Notes: generated by a model not told the origin, from the letters alone. Counted from the stretch's first letter, positions 10,581 to 22,633 are shown. The stretch is DNA of 64,000 nucleotides from Scleromitrula shiraiana (GCA_028455995.1 JABELC010000004.1:558001-622000), one strand, 5' to 3'. Numbers and translations: made by a program.

Positions 10581-11916
10581 TTTGAGGAAGACTGTAAGAA
10601 GTAGAATTTTATGTTTAGTGTTTTAGTAGCGATGTCTTAATTGCGGGAGCAAGTCAGGATGATGACGATGGTGAATGGTAACCCCATCACCTCTATTTAT
10701 ATCTGCAACTTCCTCTTGAGATCATATCAGGTACTGTGGCTGCCACATGCGTTCACAAAAGCTTGTTCACTAGAACATAGCAACACTCTTGGCATCAGAA
10801 AACTTCGCAATGCACTTCGTCAGCTCCCCTGTTCATCTCAAAAGATTAATCTACATGTTTCGAAACAGCAACGACTTGGTTAACCCATCTAACATTCAAG
10901 ATACTTCACTCTCCACTCCATCCCTTCTCTTGTCATCTAAACTAGAGATATGGAAGGGAAAAGAACTGATGCTAGTGCAAGGGACGACGTAGTATGTTTA
11001 CTATCTTGGATCGATACCAATAATAAACCATTAACGATGATTTTATAACAAATATTCCCCATAAATAACAATATAATCATGACTAGACCACTGTTGATGT
11101 GCAACAATAATTCTCCGTTCTAGACCCTTCCGGGGTACCCAGGCACATTCGTAACGTCCTATCTAATTCGGGAATTCATCGAGGCTCCAAAAGGGTCAGC
11201 AATATAGTATAAAAGAGCTAAGATCTGAAACAACAAGTATTATTTGAAAAAGGAAGTATACTATTTGTCGAAATAAAGATAGCCGGGGAGCAGGTGGACC
11301 GAGTGCTATTTTAGTGCCAAGAATAGACTGGTCATCCCATTAACTGCCGTTCTCCATTGAAGGTATATTTCCCTGTAAATTAACCTTATCTTAACCATAA
11401 TTCATGATTTATTATATCCCTAATATACTTTGTGAGTTATGCCATAAGTGTTTGTTTGTACAATCAGCACGTGACCTTACGTCACGTGCCAGTTGAGGAT
11501 ATACATACTCTCGACGGCGTACAGCACCCTTCTTGATCTCCTTGAATAGATTAATACAATACAAGGAATGCACCCATATTGTACCGTTCCACCCCCCCGA
11601 AGTCATACGAACAGTGTTGTAGTAGATTAGGAGGTGGCGTAGTTGAAATTACAATTATCCGGTGTTGCCGTTGTTGGAAGAACGACTGCAAGTGATATAT
11701 ATATAGCTCCCCCTGCTCTGGCATTCAACCAAAATCATAGATTTTGCCGTTGCAAGTATTTGAGCAAATTTTTGAATAGTCTGTTCTCGTATGGTATCTG
11801 ATATTCCAGTCGCCGAGGATATACCAATTATTGTGTACATAGAGCAAATCTGAAATCTACTATGATTTGAAAAATGGCTTTGCAACTATGTACTCATAAC
11901 AACATACCAACCTGAA
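10581..11916. other. Intergenic region upstream of the dioxygenase pseudogene
   Basis: About 1.3 kb without a recognisable gene. Frames such as plus 10641-10883 and minus 11412-11606 have no domain character. The one distinctive element is the paired E-box palindrome at 11468-11488. Confidence 0.5.
11468..11488. promoter_or_regulatory. Twin CACGTG motifs in a near-palindrome
   Basis: Two CACGTG hexamers (11468-11473 and 11483-11488) flank a 9-bp spacer. CACGTGAC at the left is mirrored by GTCACGTG at the right, so the 21-bp block is nearly self-complementary. CACGTG is the E-box bound by bHLH factors such as Cbf1. Occupancy and target gene are unknown; no convincing start codon lies close by. 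Confidence 0.5.
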
Positions 11917-12421
11917 TTACATGCAACGAGGAGCTCGGCTTTGGCCTGATGATAATAACAAGCAAGTCAAGTATTCCTGAATTTGAGGCCATCGATGGGT
12001 GCCCATCTGAGTAGGATAGATACTCGAATCTCGCGATAATGGGGATTTTTCAATACGATTGAAACTAAAACCACTTAATTTCGCCATTTTAGCCTCTTGA
12101 TCTATACTACGTTGATACAACCCACTTGATTTACCATCCGAATATTAAGTTACTATCAATGTGATCTTTCGTCCAACGTTCGGCGCTCAACAATTTGCTA
12201 GTATAAACAACAACTATAGTGGCGCCCAGAATGAATACAAAGTTACAAACCACTTGATTTATCATACCATCCTCCAATGCATCATGCTCGAATCCAATCC
12301 AACATTCAAATTGTGCGGCCCCTAACAATAAAACCAGTGCTTGTAAAAGCCACATCCATCTAGCACGGCCACCCACTTTGGGACGCGTGTGCTTGATTTC
12401 CTTGTGAATCTTCAGAATCAC
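11917..12421 (-). CDS. Possible exons of an integral membrane protein (unresolved)
   Basis: The minus frame 12131-12421 encodes ILKIHKEIKHTRPKVGGRAR followed by two hydrophobic helices (WMWLLQALVLLLGAAQFECW and QVVCNFVFILGATIVVVYT) and a stop. A good acceptor (branch CTAAC, then AAATCTAG) lies at its upstream edge, and a matching GTATGG donor sits near 12493, preceded in frame by SLALNM. So more exons probably lie toward 12700. Downstream, a GTAAATC donor near 12133 could join the polar frame 11917-12050 (FNRIEKSPLSRDSS). I could not build one unbroken model: the upstream frames contain stops. It may be a partial or decayed gene. Family not recognised. Confidence 0.35.
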
Positions 12422-12987
12422 GTACTAGATTTGGAGTTAGGAGTAAATAATAATTTCAACTAGAAAATCCGTCCGTACATTATTTCCATACCATGTTTAA
12501 TGCCAGTGAAATCTCGCAAGATAAGAGGAAAGGGAAAGATAGAGGGAAAGAAACTGGGCAGCAGTATCCACTCGAATAATAATTGCAAAGATGTTATACA
12601 GTAGTTGTGATACAAGAGTAGAGAGGCACTTGCTAGAACTATCCGTGACTATGAGTGGGGCACTACACTGCATTGCAAAACATACCCACAAGTGAATTTC
12701 TATTAGGAGTTACCTACCGGTATCCAACAATTCGACTTCGAGAGAATATTCAAATCCAATTCAAGTTAAACAATTATATCTGTTTGCTTATTTTCTTGGA
12801 AAACCATCCTATTTTATCATTCTGTTCTTACATGAATACATGAATGAGTTGTACAAAGATTTATATTAGAACCATCCTACGTCAAAAGAGTAACTGAATT
12901 GAATCGAAGACCAAAACCAAAGCTAAAGCCAAGACGCCTAATTCCCATGCAAGCATACACCATTGACCATTGAAGTACCAAAAACAA

Positions 12988-13804
12988 TCATCTAAACTTG
13001 CTAACAATAACAGCAATGATAAGTAAAACCAACACCGTAATGATAGCAACTGTGATTATCCGATTGGTAGCCATCCTGCACGTAAGAGATCAGTAATAGA
13101 TACAGAAGTGTTAATAATTGGGGGACTTAGGGATGATATTACCTACGAGACATCCCCCTCAAAGTCTTAACACTTCTATCCACAAACCCCTCACTTTGTA
13201 TCAAAGTATCATGCGTATGCTGTATAGTTTCCCTCTGTCTATGTAAATCCGCCAAAGTACTCGCACCAATCGCCTCGGTCTCATTTGCCAAAGCCTGACT
13301 GGCTTTTAATCTCTGCGAACTTCGATCCAATCGGTCTGTTCCGGAGAGAAGTTGTTGTCTTTGTTCCAGTTGCACATCGTTAGGATTGTCTGAATATCGT
13401 GATCCGAATAGTGCGGATCGATCATTTTCTAATGTGCGTAATTTCCTCTTTGCTACATCGATATCGGATTCGTGGTTCCGGAACCGTTGATTTACTTTTG
13501 TGCGGGTTGATGATGGGATGTTTTGTTTCTCGAGTCGCATTTGATCAAGCTAGGGAAGGGAAGGAAAAGGAGTAAGTAGTTGAATATGATGAGAATAATA
13601 GAAACGGTTTTGGGATAAACATACCAGTTCATTTGCCTCTTCCAATGCCCTCTCTACTTGACTGATAGCAGCTTTACGTGGTTCTCCGGTCAGATCGGGG
13701 ATTTGGTCCAACTTTTGATTCAAATCGGCTTGAACAAGTTTAAGTTCTGCTTCATAACCACTGAAAAGTTCTGATCCCGCATCTGTATCGAGAGGATTCG
13801 ACAT
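12988..13804 (-). CDS. vti1: Qb-SNARE VTI1
   Basis: Three exons, 13625-13804, 13143-13549 and 12988-13075, encode 224 aa, the usual Vti1 length. Vti1 acts in Golgi-to-endosome and vacuole fusion. The N-terminal helical bundle begins MSNPLDTDAGSELFSGYEAE. The SNARE motif runs from about RSSQRLKASQALANETEAIG through LADLHRQRETIQHTHDTL to VKTLRGMSRR. The last exon supplies only the membrane anchor (NRIITVAIITVLVLLIIAVI) and a short luminal tail ending SKFR. The final intron therefore sits exactly between SNARE motif and anchor. Intron retention there would give a soluble SNARE, though no evidence shows that this happens. Confidence 0.93.
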
Positions 13805-14937
13805 TTTTTATTTATTGGAGTGTTAATTTGGAAGATGAATAATTCGATAAATTTGATAATTTATAATAGTTGAAGATGGTTGCCTTTTTGAAGTCGTCGC
13901 AAGCCGTAGTAGTAATGCCTCCTCCTAGGTCTCAACAGACGTTCATTCCACAGGAAACCCTGGGAATATCTCGATTATTATTGAAGTTGACGGTTGTAGA
14001 AATGTGAATAATGTATGAATAAAGAGGATAAAGTTTCGAGAGGATAGTTTGAATTCTATTGATTTGATATGCAGTTATCTGTTATTCTATCGTATCGAGA
14101 ATGTCAGATACCGTAGTTGCTGGAGATTAAGTAAGTTTCAAGGAAGGGGAAGTTGCGTGCGACATCATTCGGCTTTGGAGACCACTCAACTTCTCAGCCA
14201 CATATTGTATGCACGTGTTTATATAGAACTAGCCACATGTACCATATACCATGTATATACTCCACATACCTAGCTATTTTTGAAACCTAATTGTCAAACA
14301 AACATGGGAATTTATCCTGGCATATTTCTGCAACTAATACTGTACGAGTGTACTTTAGTACTTTCATGAAGGACCTCAAGCTTCAGGAAGAAGCTCAAGA
14401 AGGAAACAGGATGAAAAAGGTGAGTGAAGCGTATGAGGTAAGAGAATGAAGTTTTTTCCAACTCATAACAAGCTGTCGACACATTGGTCTTTTTCTATTA
14501 CATTAATATATCTTCAATTACTACTACTCGAGTATCTTTTGTAAGATCAAGCAAGATCTTACCTCAACTCTAACTTGAGATTGTTAAGCCAGCAGCCATT
14601 TCCCCCTCAATCAATTCAAGCCTACCTTCCTACTTAAGGAAATCGAAGACATTAATTACCTACTCAAGTGCTTTTACAGTAGTGAGAAACGTCATCATTA
14701 TTCATCGATACTACCAATTGATTGAACTATACTAGTACTACTATCGGTATTTACTATTACTTCTACCAGTAATAAAAAACGCGATCAAATAATCATTCGC
14801 ATGTGAATATATTATTTTTTCGAATTCGATATTCTACGAACCTCTGAATATCTTCCTTTTCTTCCATTACCTCTTTTACTTGTCATATATATACCTATTT
14901 CTTTTCAATCTCAATTAATCAATTAACAATCTTCAAA
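13805..14937. other. Divergent spacer between VTI1 and the FAD oxidoreductase
   Basis: 1.1 kb of AT-rich DNA holding both promoters. Pyrimidine-rich stretches with TATATATA and TCAATC motifs lie just before the ATG at 14938. No gene or strong repeat seen. Confidence 0.6.
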
Positions 14938-16605
14938 ATGTCCTCTACAGAGGAATTTCCTAGAAAAAAAGTCGCCATCATTGGAAGTGGTTGTGCTGGA
15001 ATCGGCGCATTATGGGCTCTAAATCGAAGTCATCATGATGTTTATATCTATGAAGCTGCAGATCGTTTAGGAGGTCACACAAACACTGTTGAATATACTC
15101 ATAATGGATATACAACTCCAGTTGATACAGGATTCATTGTTATGAATACTGCTACTTATCGTATGTCGCCTCCACTTCGTTTTTCCAAACTCCCATGAAG
15201 GAAATAGCTATACTAACTATTATACCATGATAGCAAATTTCATAGCCTTCCTGAAAGCTCTTAATATCCCTACCGTTCCTACCGATATGACTTTTGGTGT
15301 CTCGAGAGATAAAGGATTGTTTGAATGGGCAGGAACTTCACTCTCAGCAGTATTCGCACAACGAAAGAACTTATTATCACTAAGGATGTGGAGAATGATA
15401 TTTGATATTATAAGATTCAATCAATTTGCTTTGGATTTATTGAAAGAGGAGGAGAGAAGTGAGGAATATGTGGATGAAGACGGAATACATCATGCAGAAC
15501 CACAAGAAAGTATTGGGGAATACCTGGAAAGAGAAGGATACTCAGAGGCTTTTAGGGATGATTATCTTATACCAATGACTGCTGCAGTGTGGAGTACGAG
15601 TCCAGATAAATGTTCACTGGAATTTCCCGCTGTGACTTTAGTACGATTTATGTAAGTTTAACCCAAGATTTCTCACTCTCCATTACTAACAATCATAGGT
15701 GGAATCATCATCTCCTTAGCACCGTAGCTGCAAGACCACAATGGTTAACGATAGAAGGCGGTGCTAAAACCTACCTCGATGCTGTAATGAAAGGCTTTCC
15801 ACCCAACCACATCTTCCTATCCACCCCAGTCGAGTCCATCACGAACGATTCCTCCTCAAATCGCATCCGCCTACATCTCAAATCCGGAAAAGAAGAATTA
15901 TACGACCATGTGATAGTAGCCACTCACGGAGACACAGCATACAATTTAGTCAAACCCAATTCAACTCCTACCGAGACATCTATCCTCTCCTCTTTCAAAA
16001 CAACCAAAAACACAGCAGTTCTACATTCTGATTTATCCCTCATGCCCCAAAATCGAACTGCTTGGGCAGCATGGAACTACATCACCTCATCTCCATCTCC
16101 CTCCAAAAAAGTAGACCAAGTCTGCCTGACCTATAACATGAACATCCTCCAACACATCCCCACCTCCAAATTCTCCAACATCCTCGTAACACTAAACCCG
16201 CTCTTCCCCCCCAAGAAAGAAACCATCCAAGGCACATACACATATTCCCACCCCCTATATACATCCTCAGCCATAACAGCACAATCGCTTCTCCCGGGCA
16301 TCCAAAACACGAGGGGCATTTCGTACTGTGGAGCGTGGACGAAATATGGATTCCATGAGGATGGGTTTAGCTCCGGGGTTAAGGTCGCGATGGATCATTT
16401 GGGGGGTGCGGTGCCGTTTAAGTGGGTTGATGGGACATTTTCAAGGGGGAGGAGACCGGTGCTTGGGGTAGCAGATTTGTTGTTGAGGGTTTGGATTTTG
16501 TTGGTTCAATGGTGGGTGGTGGGGGTTTTGGAGTGGGTTGGGGGGGTTGAGAGGGGGGGTGTGGGGAGGAACGGGAAGGAATTGAGGAAGAAGAAGAAAA
16601 TTTGA
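14938..16605 (+). CDS. FAD-dependent amine-oxidase-like oxidoreductase
   Basis: Three exons, 14938-15160, 15234-15651 and 15699-16605, encode 515 aa. The dinucleotide-binding motif KVAIIGSGCAGIGALWAL lies at about residues 11-28, followed by YEAADRLGGHTNT, the classic amine-oxidase/desaturase FAD signature. VDTGFIVMN, RPQWLTIEGGAKTYLDAV and the C-terminal FSSGVKVAMDHLGG also fit the COG2907-type NAD(P)/FAD protein family. In bacteria, members often neighbour cyclopropane fatty-acid synthase genes, but substrates are largely unknown. The last 60 residues contain a hydrophobic stretch (LLLRVWILLVQWWVVGVLEW) and end with a lysine run, so it may be membrane-attached. The coding DNA turns strongly G-rich near the 3' end. 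Confidence 0.85.
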
Positions 16606-17607
16606 GTGGTTGGTGTACGATATTACGAGATGGCATGGGACAGGGCTGGGCAGGACGGACGGTTTGGTTTGGTTTTGCGAAGGTAGAGATTTGGAACATG
16701 TCTTGTTATGAGTTACCTCCGGGTCTTTCAGGGCTTACTCGCCTGTCAAAGGATACCTACACTTTGTTTTTCAGTGTCGTCTGAGTACTATATGATAGTT
16801 AAACTACCAAAAACCATATTCTCACTAATCTACCCACAACCCAAATTCAACGCGTCCAGTCCCAATAACTTAAGGTCGAACGAGAAAAGTTCAAGGCAAG
16901 AAAGGTATTTAAATGCAACAGTTATCATTGAAGTTCAAATATACTGTAGCCCAAGTATCAAATCGAAAATCTTGTTCGCATGCAGTTTATATCAACATCA
17001 CTATCATTAGATTTATAGATTTGTATATATATCACTGAAACAGAATAGAATAGCAAGTATCCCGCTTCATATCCATCCCGCAAATCAAGCAAAGACACAA
17101 ACAAATATGATAAAATCTTCATCTATTAATTCTCTGGTCATTTATCTACTTGTAAACAACGATTCCCATAACTTGAAGGGCGCTCCAAATCCCATAAAGA
17201 AAGCAACTTGAAATAGATATAAGTAAACAACAAATCCCCAAATACGGTATATCCAAACACCTTGTAATTCATCTGTTCATCCATCCCATTCCATTCATAA
17301 AGTAAATCCTGTTTCCCATAATTGATCCTTATAACGCCCTGTAAATCCACCCAACCGTCTGGAACCAGTAAATCCATCCAGCCCATTCACCGTTTGCGTA
17401 TAATCGAGTAGATATCCTTCCCATGTCCCAAATTCGTTAATTCGTAAATATGTAAACTCCCGGTCCAATGCCAATTCGATCCAATCCAGTTTAGTCCTGA
17501 CACTCCTCCATTCATAATAACAAAAACTCCTCAGTCCATTAATAGCCCGCCGATACCATAAATAGATAGATTCTCTCTCCCGCCCAACAACCTAAGTCCC
17601 ATACATC
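16606..17607. other. 3' spacer between FAD oxidoreductase and F-box gene
   Basis: Convergent spacer. It contains a short dispersed repeat (see 16715-16766) and, from about 17000 to 17590, AT-rich sequence with no gene. Confidence 0.55.
16715..16766 (+). repeat. Dispersed repeat, copy A
   Basis: A stretch of about 52 nt closely resembles one at 50130-50180. Shared blocks are ACCTC, GGGCTT, CTCG and AAGGATACCTA. Most mismatches are C/T or A/G transitions, with one single-base gap. Both copies lie about 75-110 bases downstream of a stop codon, in the same orientation as the preceding gene. Identity unknown; it could be a fragment of an old transposable element altered by RIP-like mutation. Confidence 0.55.
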
Positions 17608-18653
17608 TCATCCTCCCTCCTCCTCCTCTCTCAACCTCCTCATCTCATACCACTTCCTCAACCTCCTACACCCCTCCCCCTTCGCCTCCCCCTGCCTCAC
17701 CACCTCCCCATCCGCCCCCCTCCATAAATCCAACATCCTTCGTCCCCGCTCATACTGCTTCCTATAACTCGTCCCACACGTCCCACAATGAAGTCCATTC
17801 TCATTCTCATTCTCATCCACCACTCTCGAACCTCCGTTCTTTGCTCTCCCCCCTTCTCTTTTCCTTTCTCCCCATCCCACACTCTTACTCCCGTCCCCGT
17901 AAGTGTACTTCTGGCACGGTCCCGAACAGTAGGTTAGCTCCGCGGGAACGAAGGAGCGCAGGTGGTAGTGCAGCTGGCAGTGCGCGGGGTAGTAGAGCAC
18001 GGGGACGCAGTGGCGACAGCCTGACTTGTGGGGATAGGGGGATTCGGAGGCGGGGGCGCCGAGACGGAGGGGTGGGTGGTAGGGGAGTAGAGTGAGGTTG
18101 TGGAGTTGGTAGATTGAGTGGATGTATTTACTTTTTGATTGGGGTGGGTGGTTAGTTTGGGTTTGGATTGGATTTGTGTGTGTGTGTGGAGGAGATGGGG
18201 TGGTGGATGGGAATGGATAGGATAGGTCATGTGAGGGGATGGAGGAGATGAGTCGATATTCGACTGGAGAAAGGCATACTTTGCTAGATTGAGACAAATA
18301 GCATCAACAGGATGAAGATGACTAAAGATCTCCAAGATAATTTCCGGGGGTGTATTAACAAACATTTGGTGATCTTTGACTGCAGGTTTGGCAGGTACTA
18401 AAGCTAGTTTTGCGATTTGTTCCACCGCATTTTTATCTTCCTCCGATGAGCTATTTGAAGGGGGTATGGATGAACCGCTTATCGTCTCATTGACAAGTTG
18501 GCGCATTGCTTCCTCGAAAGGTGCGATATATCTTTTGGTTATGGAATAATTAGGCGACTGATCCATGTCTAGGATTCTGGGTCTTTGGGGTCGGTTATTC
18601 CACTCTATGGAGTGGGCTGGAGAGAAGTAATCGAATTCTGTATTTTGATTCAT
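17608..18653 (-). CDS. F-box domain protein with Cys-rich C-terminal half
   Basis: Two exons, 18280-18653 and 17608-18130, encode 298 aa; the 149-nt intron ends in AAAAAG. F-box proteins present substrates to SCF ubiquitin ligases through Skp1. The F-box lies at about residues 104-145 and starts NTPPEIILEIFSHLHPVDAI; the splice falls inside it (CLNLA/NKYIHSIY). The C-terminal part has spaced cysteines: SGCRHCVPVLYYPAHCQLHYH, TYCSGPCQKYTYGD and LHCGTCGTSYRK. This suggests metal binding, as in a group of filamentous-fungal F-box proteins; substrate unknown. The end of the protein is extremely Arg/Glu/Gly-rich. The intronic frame is open in the exon-1 frame, so unspliced mRNA would give a different, Pro/Ser-rich tail. 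Confidence 0.78.
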
Positions 18654-19685
18654 ATTTATTAATGTTGGCTTGAATTAATGAGGAAGTAGATGGATGAGTG
18701 GATATAATGACTAATATGGTTCTTTGAGAATGAAAATATATTCACGGTAAATGTTGCAGTCATCAATCCGAATCGAGTATAATTGTTTGTAGAGGACAGT
18801 ATATCTATCAATCAGGTAGTGCTGATGTTGATGCTGATGAATCTAGATTGTAGTGAAGATGGAGGATAAGTAAAATGACGTATAATCTGAAGGAAGGGAA
18901 CACACTCGGAATTCTATTGAGTTATAGTTCTAAATAATTGAATGGGATAAGTTGCTCAAATGGTTCTTGAAAGAATAAATACAGGAGGCTAGGTCAGATT
19001 GTGTAATACAATATTCAAACTTATGGTTCTGTGCAGATGATGAGGCTGGAGGAGAGTTGACGTGTAAAGGCTCACTGGTAGGTGCAATAGAAATCTCCAT
19101 TAAATATAATAACATGTACTGTACAATCTTTGAATTTGCTTTGGAATTATTGACTATTTGAATAACTTATATAGAGTCACATCTGATAAATCATTTACCT
19201 TTTTCTATAGTCATATCGAGTAATGTTAGTTGCAGTTTATAGTTTATGAATCATAACATGTCGTTTGTTCCCCGTCCAGTCCTATGTACAACCTTAACTA
19301 TCTGATTGGCATATTTCGAAATGCCAGCGCCAGTGTCAATGCCAATGCCGAATGCTTTCGAGACCCTGTCTTACCAGGTGAGGGGTATTACTACTATTTA
19401 CTACTAGACTATAAATATCCAATTGTGTCAAGCGTCTAAGATAGATAGCTTTACAACGAATTGAAAAAAAAAGAACTTAACCTACCTTGGAATAGAAACA
19501 ACAAATCGATCGAAATAGCTCTTAAGTGTAAAGTAGAAGGTGGTTGGTATAAGTTTAGTAAAAGTTGACCAATTTGCCCGAGTCTGAGCAATGATCTATA
19601 TCCACTTGCTATGTCTGTATATCTCCAAACTCCGCCCAATGCAAATCCATATTTAAGAATGCTATATAATACACCAAAAGCTAAC
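18654..19685. other. Spacer between F-box gene start and COX11 end
   Basis: About 1 kb, AT-rich, containing the F-box gene promoter and COX11 terminator. No domain-bearing frame seen. Confidence 0.55.
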
Positions 19686-20617
19686 TCACATACCCGCGGG
19701 CATTGCTTTTAATCGCCCATTTTGATCATATCTCGCTTCTTTTAAAAGTTAATCATAATGTGCATATCTGCATAGTGAGGGGGGAAGGAGGAGAGGGCAG
19801 AAAGAAAGAAAACCTACTAAAAAATGTGTAACTCAAAGTAACCTGTTCGATCCCCCTCATATTCGGATCATTAACAAAATCCGGATCAATATAAAAGAAA
19901 ACCGGCATATCCACCGTCTCCCCAGCATTCAATCTCTGCTCCTCAAAACAAAAGCATTGAATCTTGCTAAAATACGGCGCCACTTGCCCGGGAGTCACAC
20001 TGTATGTAGCCACCCCAATTATATCATCATCCGATTTATTCGTAGCTGTATAAAATGCCAATGCCGTTTCGCCAGGTAGAACTCGAACCTCTCTCTGTTG
20101 TGGTGTGAATTTCCAGGGCAGCACATCTGAAACTGATCCGTTGAATGTTACTCGTATGCGTTTGGCTGATGTGACGGGTCGAAGTCTTTCGGATGGATCT
20201 TCACCTTCTACTCCTACGCCACCATGTCCGGGTGCTTTAATAGGTTGACCTCCCCATCCAGTTGTTTGGCAGATCTATAGATTCGCATATATTAGTTTGG
20301 GGAAACGGAAGGTGGCGTGGAGGGGTATAATATACCATTTTATACATTGGCACAGATCCATATGAGATTGCTACAGTTCCTACTATAATACTGAGAGTAT
20401 AATACATAGTTGAACTATTCCTTTGTGAAAATGGTGCCCTCGATTGTTCCATTGTTGGTGCTACATTTTGTTTGGATTTCGAGCTATCAGAAGCATTCCT
20501 TATCGTCGAAGGTTTAAAGAATGGTGTATTTGATGGCTTTGTTTTTGAGCATGCAGAACATATCCAATTGGCATTTTTGCTACCAAGAGATCTCGATATC
20601 CTTGGTAGAAGGTTCAT
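19686..20617 (-). CDS. cox11: Cytochrome c oxidase assembly protein COX11
   Basis: Three exons, 20336-20617, 19818-20274 and 19686-19738, encode 263 aa. Cox11 inserts copper into the CuB site of Cox1 at the mitochondrial inner membrane. The first 60 residues are basic and Ser-rich, as a presequence should be. One membrane span (YYTLSIIVGTVAISYGSVPMY) precedes the intermembrane-space domain. That domain contains the copper-binding KIQCFCFEEQRL and the family-typical ICQTTGWGGQP and VFFYIDPDF. The small last exon encodes KARYDQNGRLKAMPAGM. A very donor-like GTATGTGAG overlaps the end of that exon, so an alternative spliced C-terminus is possible; the stop given is the simplest model. Confidence 0.92.
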
Positions 20618-21142
20618 CGTGCCGATTTGTTTCTACTTTTTTACAGTTGAAATCGAATGATCACCGAGAAAGATATTGTAAATCCGGGATCTATCGGATA
20701 TTTATTATTCCCTCCGAAAATCTGGGGTATTTCCGAGCTTTGTGCGCTTTCAAAATTTCCGGCAGTGCCGGTTTCATTTGGCATCATACCAAACGACAGC
20801 TGTAGATATCTTTATCGATGAGGTTACATCTCCGGCAGAGTATCTGAAATCATATGGATTTTGTTGCATATCCGATTTACTACCGAACATATAAGACTCG
20901 AATCAAGTCAACTTAGGGAATCTAATCAAGTGTTGCTGCAAGTTGATGATTAAGAATATCGAGTCATTCTCCACTGGTTAGTGCTGGTGCTTTATTAATG
21001 GATATATGACATCAACATGTTGATTACATCTGGTGCATGAATGCAGTGTAATTATCCAGACCAAATCATTTCTTTATTGTTTACAATACCATATTAATCT
21101 CGCATTCCATATACATAAACCCCGCTCTCTTCAAAGTCCATA
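20618..21142. other. Divergent promoter region of COX11 and the cupin gene
   Basis: Shared 525 bp spacer between two genes whose products both look mitochondrial by N-terminus. No repeat or extra gene seen. Confidence 0.6.
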
Positions 21143-21822
21143 ATGTTTCCAGCATTCGCCCGCAGTTTACTCTCTGCTAGTACCAGAAGGACTTGTTCCA
21201 AAAATGTTACTCAAAGATCTTCACTTCTCACTCTGAACAATTACCGAAACATGGCTTCCAAATCTTCTCCTCCAGCTCATGAAATGGTCTACTTCCCTCA
21301 AATGACCTCTTCTCTCCCAGCTTCATCCTCCGAGTTTCGTAAAGTCCTAGTACGTACCATACAGACCAACAAAACCCCATCAATATCCCAAAATAAAATA
21401 TTACCACAATCCCTAACATCTCCCCTCAGTTCACAGGTCTCTATTCTCAAGTGGTCCTCATGACCGTTCCCGTCGGTGGTGACATCGGCGACGAAGTTCA
21501 TACAGTCGATCAAGCCCTAACATTTACATCCGGCACCGGTCTCGCTACCATCAATGGCAAAGATCAGGTTGTTAAGAAGGGTGATTTAATGGTAGTACCA
21601 GCTGGAACACAGCATCAGTTTGTCAACACCGGAGATGAACCTTTGATTTTATACACGATTTATTCGCCGGCTGAACATGCACCAACTACGGTGCATCATA
21701 CGAAGGAACAGGGTGATAAGGAGGAAGATGAGGGCAAGGATGAGGCACCAGCGTGGGCAAGGAAGAGTAAGAAGGAGAATGAGGAGGCTGGGTTGGTGAA
21801 ACTAAGTGGGAAGTATGATTGA
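21143..21822 (+). CDS. Small cupin-domain protein, possibly mitochondrial
   Basis: Two exons, 21143-21349 and 21430-21822, encode 199 aa. The N-terminus (MFPAFARSLLSASTRRTCSK) is basic and hydroxylated, like a mitochondrial presequence; a second Met at codon 37 (MASKSSPPAHEM) could be a cytosolic start. The cupin core runs from about residue 70: VVLMTVPVGGDIGDEVHTVDQ, then TINGKDQVVKKGDLMVVPAGTQHQFVNTG. The first cupin motif has E-x-H rather than H-x-H, and the second retains a His, so metal binding is plausible. The tail is highly acidic and lysine-rich. Function unknown. Confidence 0.78.
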
Positions 21823-22330
21823 TTGATTGATTGATTGATCGATTGATGTTGGCAATGATTCAATTTAGTGTTATTAATTTTGACATATAATTTACCTTAT
21901 AATTTCCATTCTTTTCATATCAAGCTAAAATTGTGTGGTTGTGGAATTTGCACAATATTTGAATGTTGTATATCCTTTCAATTTGTGAAAAGGAAGTATG
22001 GGAAAAGTGTTTGAATCTAAGTTTCTTCGTGGTTCGAGTACATATCTACAAGAGTTGTGTTATAAATTTTCAAGTCCAAGTGAGACATATTAAGCATTCA
22101 TTTGACAGCACATGATATATTTTTATCGGCAGGCGAGAGAACAGTCCCACCATATCCATCAACATAGAGTCACGGCACTCCATTCCAACAGACCCCTTCT
22201 CAATCAATTCGCGATCCATAATCCCATGCACATAGCATTTGCCCACAAGCTGGAGAGTACAATTATCATATTACGGTTGTCCACCACCTCTACCCATCCG
22301 TCGTAAGGACGAAAAGCTCAACCCAGATGA
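21823..22330. other. Spacer after cupin gene
   Basis: Begins with an ATTG tandem repeat directly after the cupin stop (about 21820-21848). The rest is AT-rich. Some of the region from 22110 onward may be the unrecognisable upstream part of the amidohydrolase relic that follows. Confidence 0.5.
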
Positions 22331-22633
22331 TTGAAAGGATGGAAAGAACTCAAAATGATGATGGACCATGGGTCAGTTTTCGTCAAAACATCGGCACCCT
22401 ATCGACTTGCGGGTGCGCAGAGCTGGGAAAATATTGAAATCTTGACGAGAGAATTGATGGCACGTTCTCATGGAACTCGTGTGGTTTGGACAAGTGACTG
22501 GCCTCATACAAGGTTTGAGGGGAAGGTAGATGTTGGAGAATTTGTAGGGAAATGTGTAGATTGGTGTGATGGTAATCAGGACTTGGTTGACAATCTCTTT
22601 TGGGATAATGGTGATCACCTGTGGTTTGAGTGA
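22331..22633 (+). pseudogene. C-terminal fragment of an amidohydrolase (TIM-barrel hydrolase)
   Basis: The frame reads LKGWKELKMMMDHGSVFVKT, then SAPYRLAGAQSWENIEILTRELM and VVWTSDWPHTRFEGKVDVG, ending WDNGDHLWFE. SDWPHTRF with the metal/catalytic Asp and the final DN motif is typical of the last third of amidohydrolase-related enzymes (2-pyrone-4,6-dicarboxylate hydrolase type). Those proteins normally have about 280-320 aa; only 100 remain. An in-frame TGA lies just before the conserved part, no ATG begins it, and the upstream DNA shows none of the N-terminal metal-binding motif. I read it as a relic. Confidence 0.68.
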
